Below, one piece after another: positions 41,802-52,826 of a DNA stretch of 64,000 nt. The notes below the pieces were generated by a model, which worked only from the letters and a program-made list of their open reading frames with translations, was not told where the DNA came from and searched no databases. The DNA is from Naegleria lovaniensis (Eukaryota > Heterolobosea > Eutetramitea > Acrasida > Naegleriidae), in NCBI RefSeq assembly GCF_003324165.1, contig NW_025407885.1, positions 23,792-87,791 of the forward strand. The letters are read 5' to 3'. Position 1 is the stretch's first letter. The number at the start of each line of letters is the position of its first letter. Both the position numbers and the translations under genes were made by a program.

Positions 41802-42890
41802 TTACAATTCAATCTTGGTTCCCAAAAGTTGAATAAAAGCTCTCAACCATTCAGGATGTCCTGGCCATGCAACACCAGTGACAATGTTTCCAGAAACAAC
41901 TGCACCATCTGCCTTACAATCCACCCATTCAGCTCCAGCATTGATGATATCATGTTTACAAGCAAAATAAGCTGCAATCTTTTTGCCTTTGATGGCTCCT
42001 GGAATGGCAGTTAAAATCAAAGGTCCATGGCTATAGATTCATTGGATTAATCATCGTCATTAATTTGTGAATATTGATAGATTCATGATGCAAATTCATG
42101 AAATTGAATTTTCGTAAACGGCAACGAGTTCACAAAAAATTGAATTTCTTAAGATTATTTCAACCTTATCCACTTACCAAATCGATGCAATGGGCTTGTT
42201 GGAGTCAACAAAATGTTTGACAATATTCAAAACATTATCGTTCAATCTTAAATATTCTGGAGCTCTACCACCTAGTCATTGGTCACGTTTAAATGTGACC
42301 AAATCATGAATTAATTCAAAGTGGACATTTCCATAAATACATAAATATATTCATAAAATTAATAATCATGATCATACCTGGAAGAACAATAGCTCCATAT
42401 CGATCCAAATTATTCAATACTTCATCAAAATCAGCATTAATTTGAAAATTATGTCCTTTCAATTCCGTATAAGTTTGTTCTCCTGGAAGAAAATCATGAA
42501 CAGCAGTAACCACCTTATCACCCTTCTTCTTTCCTGGAGAAATGACAGAAACTTGATGACCAATCATTTCCAAAGCTTTTTTCATTGATCAATATTACAA
42601 GTCATCAACATTATGATTCATGGGTTCATATTCATACCGATGATATGGTAGATGAGTAAATTTAGTCATGATGAAGTTCAAATATTCATTGTACGATCAA
42701 GACTAGGATATTTACCTTGGAAAGGAACCATTGCTTCATAATCCTCCACTACATTCATTGAAAACAAAATATTAATCATGATCAGTCAATATGAGAATGG
42801 ATCAATGCGATGATCATCATGTCGGAAAATCAATTACATTCATGACCTACCATAATCTCCAACAATCATAACAATTTGCTGTTGAACCAT
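41802..42890 (-). CDS. DJ-1/PfpI family protein, five exons
   Basis: Exons 42890-42851, 42748-42716, 42575-42378, 42271-42178 and 42030-41802, all GT-AG with consistent phases, give 197 residues. DJ-1/PfpI proteins are cysteine-dependent glyoxalases, deglycases or stress chaperones. Family blocks are assembled across introns: [20 protein letters not shown] (exons 1-3, with the conserved acidic residue), [16 protein letters not shown] (exons 3-4) and ASICHGPLIL (exons 4-5), where the nucleophilic Cys codon is itself split by an intron. The C-terminus has [20 protein letters not shown]. The pattern is closest to plant/bacterial YhbO- and DJ-1D-like members. It has the highest intron density in the window. 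Confidence 0.9.
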
Positions 42891-43749
42891 TTTTTAAGAT
42901 TGAAGACGAAAGATTGAGAGTCCACCAAGAGTCCAAATCGAGTGTGAACAATGAAACATGTTTAAGCGTTGGTACACTCTTAGTGTCTTTACATATAAAA
43001 ATCTTGGAACAAAGGAGGTTAGAATCGATTAGATGCACAAACAGAAGGTTCTCAAGTCCTTCGAATAGAATCAAAAACAGCTTGACTTCAACTCATTCAA
43101 AGAGGATTTATCATCCATGATTCCCCTTCTAAATGCATCTTTTTCTTCCATTCACACGTGGTGCACCATCATTACAGAAAGATTCTTTCCAACAAAGGCT
43201 TCAAAATAAAACAAGTCGAAGAAGGAAACAAAAGATTCCTCTCTCTCTTCATCACGGTTCAAATTGTAACCCTCCTACAAAAATTCCTTTTCCATTCCGA
43301 ACTGAGTGTCCTTCCTCAGCGATTCACTGAGAGATTGAGTTTATATTGAACACACACTACTACTTGAAGAGCATCATCACGTACGCACCTATTTATTGGA
43401 CAAACTTCACCAGGAGAGAAAAGGCTTTTCATTGGTGGTACCAAGCACTTAAAAATTTACAAGTTCATTCCCTCTCTCTTCCTTTCCATTAACATCTTCC
43501 TTTTCATCATCAACTCCATCATCAATTTGGCTGCTTGTTGGGTATTGCTATTAGCCTTTTATCCACAGAATCATCATCAACGGAAACAAAAGTAGTTAAT
43601 CTCACCTCCTTCAATTTCTCTTTCTTGTAGTAATAATTACATCATATTCCGCATTCACAACAAGAGAGATTCAACAAGTTATTACATCATCATAAGAGCA
43701 ATATCAATACCGAAAAGCAATCATCATAGTTTCCATCATCAACAAATTT
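42891..43749. other. Intergenic, 859 bp
   Basis: Upstream region shared by the divergent DJ-1 and casein kinase genes. Short frames (43133-43330 and others) lack conserved features. No RNA gene seen. Confidence 0.4.
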
Positions 43750-43770
43750 ATGCTGAATATAACAGAATGA
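43750..43770 (+). promoter_or_regulatory. Upstream ORF overlapping kinase start (ATGA)
   Basis: ATG 43750 reads MLNITE and stops at TGA 43768-43770, which overlaps the kinase ATG at 43767-43769. If this ATG is in the mRNA, the layout would allow termination-reinitiation. Confidence 0.35.
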
Positions 43771-46487
43771 GTAACAATTATAATACAAGAACACAACCAT
43801 CCTATACCACACCATCAAAGGATGAGATTGGAAAAACATCATCACTCAATACTCCCATACATTCCCATGTTGGTGTAACTCCCTTGAGGACAACTCCACC
43901 CAATACAATCGTATCGGCAACACCAACAAGTAGCAGCGCCATAAGAGGCACATCAGCAGCTCTTAGAGATCCTCAGGAACCACTCTACTACAGTAGTCAT
44001 GATCATGTAAGTTGAATATTGTGAGTCGTTGAAGTCTAACAAGCCATCACCAAAAATCTAATGGTGGTATTGTCGCATCATGTTACATTATCACTTCGAA
44101 ACACAAATTTGACAAACGATCCCACTTTGTTTGCTCTTCTATTGATCTTTCCATCATCAATCGCAACAAACGCTTGTCAACAAACACCTTCAACCACGAC
44201 AAAAAACAACACACAAACCGCTCAAATTCGACCACATTCTCATCCTGTAAACCGTACACAGAACAATATGCATTCTTCATACGCTCAACAGCCACAACAG
44301 ACGTTCTACGCGTATAGCCCAAGCACCAATCTCAATGTTAATTCTCTTCCCTACTCCAATACCACCTCCAACTTCTCAAATCCTGCAACACCCAGCAACA
44401 GCGCTGTCCTTCCATCATCAAACATGATTTTCCCACAATCTACCAGTTCCTTCTCTCTTCCATCTGTAAATTACAATTCAACATCGAATAATCCAAGCAA
44501 TGTAGCATCAATGAGTAATAGCCGTGCAAGAGTTCAAGGAACAACAACACCCACCTCCAATTTTCAACAGCAGTCTGCACTCTATTCCAATCCTCACCCT
44601 TCAACGTTGTCATCAACAGCCGGCACAGCAACAATGGGATACAATACTCACCGCAGTCCCGGAACGCTTGCAAGCAATATTGTAACAGATTCACAACTTG
44701 CTTACATTCGTCAACCACAATATATCCAACAGATTCCAGAAGGTTCGGGCTCATACATAGACCCGCAACTAATGCCAATAAGAGGAGAGCAACAACCAGT
44801 CCAATTATTGACATCATCGAAGGCCCAACGGGCCGGAGTACAATACAGTTATGAACAATACTTGCCAACGACCAATACTGGTTCGAGCAATCAATTATTA
44901 CATCCTTCATCAAGTCAGCACTACCAACCACGTCCAACAAGTAGCTTGAGCAATCAAATACCAACATCATCTGGTAGTCCTCAGGGTGGAAACGTCATGC
45001 AAACAAACTATAATACATATGGTACTACCACTTCCAGTTATTATCAACAGCAATATGGAAATATGACAAGCTATCCAACCACTCATAACACTCCAAAAAC
45101 AGTGACACTTTCTAGAACAAATAGCACGCAATTGGTACCAGGATCTTCAATGACTTGTCCGATCGTTGTCACAGATGATCATGGCCAAACATTACAACGA
45201 CAAAATCCGATGTCCCAAAATTATATTCAAAATATGAATTCACGAAGTTATTCGCCAGCAATTTATAACGGAGGCCATCAACAACAACAACATTATACCT
45301 CGTATGCTCAACCTCAAGCAAATCAATATATTGTTACCACTTCAACACCTCCTCAAATGCCACCCCCACAAAATCATATTGCCACAGTTTCCCAAGCTCA
45401 ACCATCGACATCAAACAGCAATTATCCTGTGGGATTGTTAGTTGGATCAAAATATAGGCTCATGAATAAGATTGGAAATGGAGCTTTTGGCGAAGTTTTT
45501 CTAGCTCAAAACACAGATCAATCACAAGATTTTTATGCAGTCAAGCTAGAGACAATACCAACGCCTCAAAACGGGCAAAACAATGGCGGAAAACAACAAT
45601 TAATTTTTGAAGCGAAGGTTCTGTCATATCTTTTCAATGCACCACCAAACTCTACTTCTTCATCTAATGGTAGTACGAATAACAACACTCAGCAAAACCA
45701 ACCCGCTGTGGGAATACCTCGCGTGATCTGGTACGGAACTGAGAGTTCGTTTAATATTATGGTCATGGAACTTCTTGGACAAAGCTTGGAGAGCTTATTC
45801 AAGAAATGTAATCGCAAGTTTTCCTTAAAAACGGTTTTAATGCTGGCAGATCAAATGATTCAAAGAATTGAATTCACTCACAGAAGAAACTTTGTACATC
45901 GAGACATCAAGCCAGACAACTTTTTGATGGGTAGAAAGGGCTCGAATATGCTGCAATTACTGAATGGGACATCCTATCAGCCGACATCTACAAATGGTAA
46001 TCTAAACACTGAGAATACTGTATATCTTATTGACTTTGGTTTATCGAAAATGTACTACTCTGAGAAGGGACATATTCCACTCAGGAAAGACAAACACCTG
46101 ACAGGAACTGCTCGTTATGCAAGCTTGAACAATCACAAGGGCTATGAACAATCAAGAAGAGACGATCTAGAGTCCCTTGGTTATGTCTTGCTTTACTTTT
46201 TGAAAGGTGCTTTACCATGGCAGGGACTTACAGGAAATACCAAAGAAGATCACTACAACAATATCTATCACAAGAAGAAAAATATCAAAGTTGTTTCTCT
46301 ATGCAAAGGGTTCCCAGTTGAGTTTGCAACCTATCTCAACTATGCTCGTGGCTTGAAGTTTTATCAAGAGCCTGACTATCTCTACCTGAGGAATTTATTC
46401 TTAAATTTGTTCATTAGAGAAAAGTTCTCATTAGATTATGAATGGGACTGGATTGTGCAAGATCGAAAGAGTGAACGCCAAAAATAA
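43767..46487 (+). CDS. Casein kinase I family protein kinase
   Basis: Exons 43767-44006 and 44262-46487 (GTAAGT...TACACAG, phase 0) give 821 residues. A 470-residue Gln/Asn/Ser/Thr-rich N-terminal region precedes the kinase domain (about 473-800). Domain marks: KIGNGAFGEVFLAQN (Gly loop), FYAVKLE (Lys), NFVHRDIKPDNFLMG (catalytic loop), LIDFGLSKMY (DFG), and the CK1 hallmark LTGTARYASLNNHKGYEQSR with RRDDLESLGYVLLYFLKG and LPWQGL. CK1 enzymes are Ser/Thr kinases acting on primed or acidic sites in many pathways. Here the low-complexity part is N-terminal, whereas most CK1 proteins carry a C-terminal tail. A short upstream ORF overlaps the start codon. The next gene begins 75 bp downstream. 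Confidence 0.92.
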
Positions 46488-46562
46488 ACAATAAGAACTT
46501 GCAAGAGATGAAAAATCGTAGAGTTTGGTTTAAAAATTCAAGTAAGGTAATTCCTTAAAAAA

Positions 46563-48128
46563 ATGTCTCGACAAGAAACAAGTGTTGTTAAAGAAGACGA
46601 GCTTCAAACAACCACGACTTGCGATACTCAAGATCTTGAGGAACCCATTCCAATGAAACACAAGCCAACTATTTTAGAGGAGTTTTTAACATCTTCCTAT
46701 CATTCCTATGTAGAGGTAATAAAACCTTTTGAAATGAATCATCGTTCGGATTTTGAAAAGCTGTCTGCGTTGCTCGCACGCAAATCCACTGCCTCCAAAA
46801 CACAACATCAATCCCTTGTAGAACGACTTGAAACCTTACTCGAAAAAGTATCAGTCAGCAGTCTTTCCGGAGTCGACGATCACAAGAGTCTCTCCACTTC
46901 TCTCAACCATTCCTTCTTCGAGTTTAGAAATATCAGAGACATGTTCAACAATGACATTGACTCAAACATGAGCATCGTGAGTGAGGAAGATGTTGCCATT
47001 CTTGCCTCTCATTGTCTCTACATGCTTGAATACTATAATACCATATCGAGTGAATTTAGAGACCAAAAAAAACTCTTACTTGTGTTGAGAGTTATTGTCA
47101 ATTATTCAGAAAATAATCCAACAACGAATACACTGAGAAGAGAGCAACTCAAACGAAGAGCAAAGTTTATGAATCATATATTGTCCGAGTCTGAGAGATT
47201 TCAACAATTACTTTGTAAATTCATGACATTCTCTAATGATCCTAATGATAAGGTTCAATATCTGTGCGCTAAATGTTTGAGTAATTTCATGAAAAATCAA
47301 TCAAAAGTGTTGAATCAGAATGAGGGTGTGACTGGTCAGCAGCAACAGAAAAAAGTGTTTGCGTTGAATGTAGATACTCTTCGAGTGATTGGCATGTGTT
47401 TGGAAACACTGTGTGACAAGTTGCTTGTGAAAAATGCTGAGACCTTTGTTCATGTCCATTTCTATCAATTGTTGATTAACATCTTGTATGATCATTATAT
47501 TGAACTTCATGGTGTAGAGATGAGTATCCGTCATGAAGAACCTAGTCGTCAAGAGGTCGTAGATTTGTATGTTCATACTCAGGTGAAAAAATTGCTCAAT
47601 TGTACCAATCAAAATTCAACATTTGTGAAATGTCTATCTCTGATTCAGAAACATGTCGAGAAAATGATTACTTCCAATGAGAGTGATAGTTGTGCATTGA
47701 ATTCTAACGATATTTCCAAATTGGTTAGGGTAAGTTCAATCGTCGACATGATTCATCATGATTTCACACAAATATTGGTGGATGTTAAGTCGTTACTACA
47801 TGAGGAGGCAAACGTTATTCAATTAGCTTCTGAATTGTTGTTGAGATTCAGCGATACACTCACTGAAGAAAATAAGGAGACCATTGTGACATGCCTCTTT
47901 TCACATAATTTGGTATGCTTCAACAGAAATCAAACTCAGAGTGCATACAAGGCTAGTGTGAATGCACTAATAGAATGGTCCACTCGTGATACGTACTTGG
48001 AGGAAAAACTGTCGAGCTTTGTAAATGATCCAGTAGTGGCAGAGTCCTATGATCGTGCCATAGTTTCTATTCGAAACGATAGAGAACAATACAAGTTACA
48101 CTGTGATCGTGTCAAACGTCTTGTGTAG
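46563..48128 (+). CDS. Unrecognised helical-repeat (ARM-like) protein
   Basis: 521 residues, one exon, with an A-rich start context (AAAAAAATG). The sequence is mostly alpha-helical with armadillo-like texture (DPNDKVQYLCAKCLSNFMKN, ANVIQLASELLLRFSDTL), similar to cytosolic solenoid proteins, but no family signature is clear. There is no signal or membrane segment. It is packed tightly between the casein kinase gene and a convergent kinase gene whose stop is only 7 bp away. A role as an adaptor is a guess from the fold. Confidence 0.7.
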   Translation: MSRQETSVVKEDELQTTTTCDTQDLEEPIPMKHKPTILEEFLTSSYHSYVEVIKPFEMNHRSDFEKLSALLARKSTASKTQHQSLVERLETLLEKVSVSSLSGVDDHKSLSTSLNHSFFEFRNIRDMFNNDIDSNMSIVSEEDVAILASHCLYMLEYYNTISSEFRDQKKLLLVLRVIVNYSENNPTTNTLRREQLKRRAKFMNHILSESERFQQLLCKFMTFSNDPNDKVQYLCAKCLSNFMKNQSKVLNQNEGVTGQQQQKKVFALNVDTLRVIGMCLETLCDKLLVKNAETFVHVHFYQLLINILYDHYIELHGVEMSIRHEEPSRQEVVDLYVHTQVKKLLNCTNQNSTFVKCLSLIQKHVEKMITSNESDSCALNSNDISKLVRVSSIVDMIHHDFTQILVDVKSLLHEEANVIQLASELLLRFSDTLTEENKETIVTCLFSHNLVCFNRNQTQSAYKASVNALIEWSTRDTYLEEKLSSFVNDPVVAESYDRAIVSIRNDREQYKLHCDRVKRLV

Positions 48129-48135
48129 AGTATTG

Positions 48136-49304
48136 CTAGGTGAGTGTCTCGCTATTTAGGGACATCTTCTCAAGTAAAATCTTCATTCTTCCGACAACTT
48201 GTTTTGATGAGAGTCTCTCGGAAACATCTTCTTTCCACATATCTTCAATAATTTGAATAAAATCTCTAACATTTTCATCTATAACTATGAGAGATGATTT
48301 CAACATTTCTAAAAGATTCATTCTGAACGGTGGCGAGGCATGTCTTTCAATTTTTTCTTTCACATCTAACACGTTCATTCCAGGATATGGTTTTGAAAGA
48401 GTTAAAATCTCACAAAACACAATGGATAACGAAAACACGTCGGATTTTTGACAAAACTTGCTTTGTTTCATAACTTCTGGGGCCATCCAATAAATGGTTC
48501 CGTGAGGTTGAAACGGTGTCAAATGATCTTGTTGTTGAATGTCCACAATTTTCGAGTCACAAAAATCAGCAATTCTAACATTCAGATGTTTGTCAATTAA
48601 AAAATTCAAAGACTTGACATCTAAATGAGCATATTTGCTGTTTTCATGAATTTCCATCAATGCAAGTGCCATGTCATGGGCAAGCATCATTTTGTTTTAA
48701 AATCCGTTTGAATGGACTTGATCAATTCAATCTCTTGATTTGAACGAATTCTCTCGTTAACACTTGCTGAGTCATTCTTGTTGGCATGTTGTTTGGCAGT
48801 ATTCGTTGTAAAATGAATAATTGAATGTAAATCTCCCAAATCCATAAATTCCATCACAATCCAAAAAACAGGATTCTCAAAACAATATCCAACCAATTGT
48901 GTAATTTTTTTACATCCACATTGACCCAGTCGATTCATAATCAACAATTCATCTTTAAATTTCAGAATATTTCGTTCTAATTGTGCTCTATTCGCCAACA
49001 TCTTTTTTCCAGCATAAATTTTGGATGAATTTACAATCTTTACTTGATACACTTCCGCAAAGCCTCCCGTAGCAATTTTGCTCACAATCTCAATTTCATT
49101 GGATTTGAATGATTGTACATGTTTTAATTGTTGTAATTCTTGCTCGGAAAGATTCGTTTTGTTGGATCCAACAATTTTGAAATCATTATTTTGTATATTA
49201 ATTCTATCATCATCGCCAAATACCAAACGTCGTTGTTCCCTACTACTACTGCTACTACTGGATGAAACACTCGGATCCGACAAGGAATTGGATCTCTTTC
49301 TCAT
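48136..49304 (-). CDS. Divergent protein kinase, frame broken once
   Basis: Two overlapping frames (49304-48687 and 48690-48136) together encode one kinase domain; restoring one base in the four-A run at 48690-48693 would join them, and no intron fits. Features: a Ser-rich start, IATGGFAEVYQV (Gly loop), KIYAGKKM (Lys), VFWIVMEFMDLGDLHSII (hinge), then in the second frame AHLDVKSLNFL (catalytic loop, HLD for HRD), IADFCDSK (DFC for DFG), HGTIYWMAPEVM (APE) and SDVFSLSIVFCEIL. The APE and D-h-F-S-hh-hh pattern fits tyrosine-kinase-like kinases. Catalytic Lys, Asp and metal-binding Asp are kept, so it may be active. The break is probably an assembly error; true decay is possible. ATG 49304 is first in frame. 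Confidence 0.75.
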
Positions 49305-50065
49305 AGCGTCGTTGTGTTTCAATACAATCGTAGGATCTTGATTCGTAATATTTTTTTTTTTAAATAGTTCCTTGTTCTTCTTTCTAATCGTTTATGAAAC
49401 TCTTTCACCTCAAAGAATCTGTAGTTCATAGAATCTTTCAGTTTGAAGAGGATGATGATTCTTCAAGGATATTCCAGGTCAAGTTTTGATTTTGTCCAAA
49501 TATGGCCATCTTCTCTTTTATGTCAATTACCTACTCTAAAAAACCTCTCAAACGTTTCATCTTCACGAGTTTTTTCAGGTCATATGTGACTCTGTAAAAT
49601 TTTCTCTCGTTTTGTGTGGTACCTAATTTTTGTCCAAATACGTTAACGCTGAGTTTTTATCCAAGCTGGATTCATGTTTTTTCTCATGGTCACATTGTTG
49701 TGTCTTTGGATAGTTTGAAAGCTTTGAATACGTTACATTTATGATTTTTCCATGCAGTTGCATTTATGTGAATCCGTTCTTGCGATTTTGTACGTTCGTA
49801 TCATGAATGAATAAGAAAGGTTGAATAAGCGTTCTGCTACTAGTAGAGAAGAGAAACGAATATTCTTTGGCCTTGGAACAAATTGAGCCAACGGTCTGAT
49901 TTTGGTGCATCTGCATTCCGAAAAAGGAGATTTTTTGAGAACACGAATATTCTCTTGGGGCATGATAAAACAACACACGCCAAACGTCAAACAGTAGTGA
50001 TTCATCAATATAAAAAAAACGAGTACTACTACTTCTCTCTACTAACCCAATACTACCACTTTACC
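49305..50065. other. Intergenic, 761 bp
   Basis: Divergent upstream region between the kinase and the first tandem-family gene. A frame in register with that gene is open from 49883, but its added residues are not family-like, so it is treated as leader. Confidence 0.4.
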
Positions 50066-50965
50066 ATGGCAACCAGCACAGTCTCCCCAGCTTTCCAACA
50101 ACTCTTGTGTGAAATGATCACTGCCTGTGCCAAGAACGATCCAAATGCGTTTCTCTCAAGTTATCAAACGCTTCAACAACAATATCATTCGATAGGTCCA
50201 CAACAACAGAAACCATCACAAGAATCCATTTCGGAGAATCCCTGTCCTTCATCGGTAACATCTTCGGAATCAAAAATTCAAATTATCGAACACTCCACTT
50301 GTGCTTTATCATCCTCTTCGTCCGATGAAAGAAGTGTCGATCATGATTCGAAACCAAAGAAAATTTCAAAGAGATATACGAAATTGAGAAAACAATTGAA
50401 GGCCTGTGAAAATTTCAAAGATAATTACTTTGTGTTTAGTACGACAACGACGTCGAAACCTGCAAATTCTGCACAAGGAAAGAAGAAGAGAAATTCTGCA
50501 AAGAAGAGAAGCAAGGATTGTGAAGAATTGTCGACATCTGGCAGCGACCAAGAATCTCCTCGATTGACAAGTGACAGCAAGAAGCGAAAAGTCACTCAGC
50601 ATTCCCAAGATCATTCGACATCGTCCGTGGTTATGGACTCTTCTTTTGAACAACAATATCAACAACTAATGAATACTTGGAACGCACTCCAACAATTTGT
50701 AGATACTTCCTCCTTGAACACCTCCGAACCATCTCACGTCACACCAAATCAACAATGTGAAATTTTAGAGGAACAAACAGTTCCTGATTTCTTTTCAAGT
50801 GAAAACCCCTTGGAAAATTCCTTAGAATTAGACAGTATTTTCAATCACCCAACGACGGATTTTAATTTTTCGACGTCGTCCTTAATGGATCTTCCAGAAT
50901 CACCCAACAACTTTTCCAATCTCTTCTCAGAATTACTTACAATAGCCAATGATAAATTTACATAA
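50066..50965 (+). CDS. Tandem family member 1 (RYTxLRKQL motif)
   Basis: 299 residues from ATG 50066 (context ACCATGG). Three blocks recur in all or some family members: an N-terminal helix FQQLLCEMITACAKNDPNAF, the central motif KISKRYTKLRKQLKACENF plus NYFVF (residues about 98-126), and a C-terminal helix FEQQYQQLMNTWNALQQF. Between them lie Ser/Gln-rich linkers and basic patches (KKKRNSAKKRSK, KKRKV-like) that could be nuclear signals. I do not recognise the family. Its composition (basic centre, polar linkers, acidic tail) would suit a nuclear or RNA-binding regulator; this is inference. Paralogs are at 53872 and 55212. The 3' flank (50972-51017) recurs at 53229-53275. Confidence 0.8.
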   Translation: MATSTVSPAFQQLLCEMITACAKNDPNAFLSSYQTLQQQYHSIGPQQQKPSQESISENPCPSSVTSSESKIQIIEHSTCALSSSSSDERSVDHDSKPKKISKRYTKLRKQLKACENFKDNYFVFSTTTTSKPANSAQGKKKRNSAKKRSKDCEELSTSGSDQESPRLTSDSKKRKVTQHSQDHSTSSVVMDSSFEQQYQQLMNTWNALQQFVDTSSLNTSEPSHVTPNQQCEILEEQTVPDFFSSENPLENSLELDSIFNHPTTDFNFSTSSLMDLPESPNNFSNLFSELLTIANDKFT

Positions 50966-50971
50966 TTTCCT

Positions 50972-51017
50972 TACAACGTGTTTTTGAATGAGTCTAAATG
51001 AAAAATTGTGTGGAATA
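50972..51017 (+). repeat. 3'-flank direct repeat, copy A
   Basis: About 46 bp just after family member 1, matching 53229-53275 with three substitutions and a one-base indel. Includes TCTAAATGAAAAATT. Confidence 0.7.
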
Positions 51018-51143
51018 CATGCGAGCACATGACAGAGAACAGACTAAAGTTGTTGCAGCTGTTCAAAAGCGTCTTGCAACTGAAGGATTCTCCTCAACCA
51101 ACATGCACCGTTGTTGAGTTCCATGAACCCAAATCCATAAAAA

Positions 51144-52826
51144 ATGCAAGAAATTTTCTCGTCATCATTTCTATTATACACAAGTCGTTTATTGGAGGAA
51201 GAAATAGTTGGAGTGGCTCTTATTGTCATGATCCTTGTTCTTGCGGCAATGGTATTATATATTGTTTTGAGTGAATATTTAACTCGGAGACAAATTCTTG
51301 AGACAAGTTGTCGTTTCATTCGACACAAAGCTTCATCGGCCTTTCTTGGAGCAACAATATCCTTCGAATCAACATCAACGCCACATGTCATTATTGGTGG
51401 TGGTATTGCAGGACTATTATGTGCATGTATTTGCAAAAGCTTTTCAATTCCATTCAAACTTTATGAAAAAGATTCACAACGAACAGGTGGATTATTGGGA
51501 ACCTTTCAAATGATGATGACGAATACAAATAATGGTAGAGAGGAAATTATTGGAATTGCAGAACAGGCTGCCAATGGAATATTATGGTCTCAGGAAGTAG
51601 AATATTTATTGACCAAAATTGGAATTTCTGATTTGAATGAGAAACCTGTCAATGTTGACAACACATCATCTCCTATATTAATAACTCCAAAGAAAACAGC
51701 CAAAGCAAGATATTTCTATAGAAATGGATCTATTTCTCAACTTCCTTTGACACTTTGGGAAATATTGTACGTATTGTGTTGGAGAATGTGGAGATTGCCT
51801 TTAAGAACTGGAAAGAAATCACTTTTTGACACGTTGGAGGAATTTTTCATATTTTACATGGGAGAAACTGTCACGAGACAAATCTTAGAACCAGCATTCA
51901 GTGGAATTTATGGAACTACATTGAATAACCTTTCATTTGAAGGTACAATGGTATTATTTCCCAAATTGATGGAACATTCGGTATCTCTTCCTCTTGCTAT
52001 TGTGAAATATTCATTGAGAAATTTATGGAATAGATGTGTTGAAAAGAAACACGACACAAAGAAAACTCAAAACAAAGTAGGAACCACACATAGCTTTAAA
52101 TTTGGAATGCAACAATTCATAGATGCTCTTCAAAATTATGTGGGACAAGAACATATCATTTTAGGGAAAACCATTGACAATCTCTGTGAATTTGATTTAC
52201 AAAATTCTAAAATCATTCTTACAACTCCTGCCTATGAAACATGTAGGATTTTAAATAATACATTCATGACACTTCATGAGAATTCTGACAAATTTGAAGA
52301 ATGGCAACAGCAAATCATAGACTATTTATCTTCCATACGTTATACCCCAATAATGACATGCACTGTCATTGTGAAAAAGAGCGTATTTCAAAAATGGAAA
52401 CCTGGTTTTGGATGTTTAATTCCAAGAAATGAAGGCCTGTCCATCATGGGCGTCCTTTTCAATTCTGAAATTTTTGAAGATCGAGTGCTCGATGAAGCAA
52501 CCAGTGTGAGTATGACAGCCATTCTTCAAGACACGGATCCTAATGTCACCGATGAAAATATCCAACAACGAGTTATTTCTGAACTCGGTCAATTGTTTTG
52601 TGAACATGGACATGGGACCATTCAAAGAATATCTCAAATGAAATTGTTTCGATGGAAACATGGTTTGCCACAATATTCTCCCTCTCTACAAGTTGCACGA
52701 CATGGCATTGATAGATGGTTAAGACACATGTGTCCTAATTTGACATTGTTTGGAAATTATACGGGACAGATATCAATAAGAGGTATGATTACAGAAGCTG
52801 TGAAACAAATGTTGAAGGAACAATGA
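51144..52826 (+). CDS. Protoporphyrinogen oxidase (HemY/PPOX type)
   Basis: 560 residues, single exon, ATG 51144. PPOX oxidises protoporphyrinogen IX to protoporphyrin IX, the penultimate step of haem synthesis, using FAD and oxygen. Evidence: VIIGGGIAGLLCACICK (FAD dinucleotide motif, near 84) with LYEKDSQRTGGLLG, EPAFSGIYGTTLNNLS, FGCLIPRNEGLSIMGVLFNS (strongly PPOX-like) and the C-terminal KHGLPQYSPSLQ and GNYTGQISIRGMITEAVKQ. Eukaryotic PPOX acts on the mitochondrial inner membrane. Unusually, this one begins with a hydrophobic helix (VGVALIVMILVLAAMVLYIV, residues about 22-41), suggesting an anchored form rather than a plain presequence. The gene interrupts the tandem family array. Confidence 0.87.
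   Translation: MQEIFSSSFLLYTSRLLEEEIVGVALIVMILVLAAMVLYIVLSEYLTRRQILETSCRFIRHKASSAFLGATISFESTSTPHVIIGGGIAGLLCACICKSFSIPFKLYEKDSQRTGGLLGTFQMMMTNTNNGREEIIGIAEQAANGILWSQEVEYLLTKIGISDLNEKPVNVDNTSSPILITPKKTAKARYFYRNGSISQLPLTLWEILYVLCWRMWRLPLRTGKKSLFDTLEEFFIFYMGETVTRQILEPAFSGIYGTTLNNLSFEGTMVLFPKLMEHSVSLPLAIVKYSLRNLWNRCVEKKHDTKKTQNKVGTTHSFKFGMQQFIDALQNYVGQEHIILGKTIDNLCEFDLQNSKIILTTPAYETCRILNNTFMTLHENSDKFEEWQQQIIDYLSSIRYTPIMTCTVIVKKSVFQKWKPGFGCLIPRNEGLSIMGVLFNSEIFEDRVLDEATSVSMTAILQDTDPNVTDENIQQRVISELGQLFCEHGHGTIQRISQMKLFRWKHGLPQYSPSLQVARHGIDRWLRHMCPNLTLFGNYTGQISIRGMITEAVKQMLKEQ

Noticed and set aside
43133-43330. 65-codon frame in the intergenic region before the casein kinase gene
   Set aside because: No conserved feature or initiation context; CT-rich sequence looks like leader/promoter DNA.
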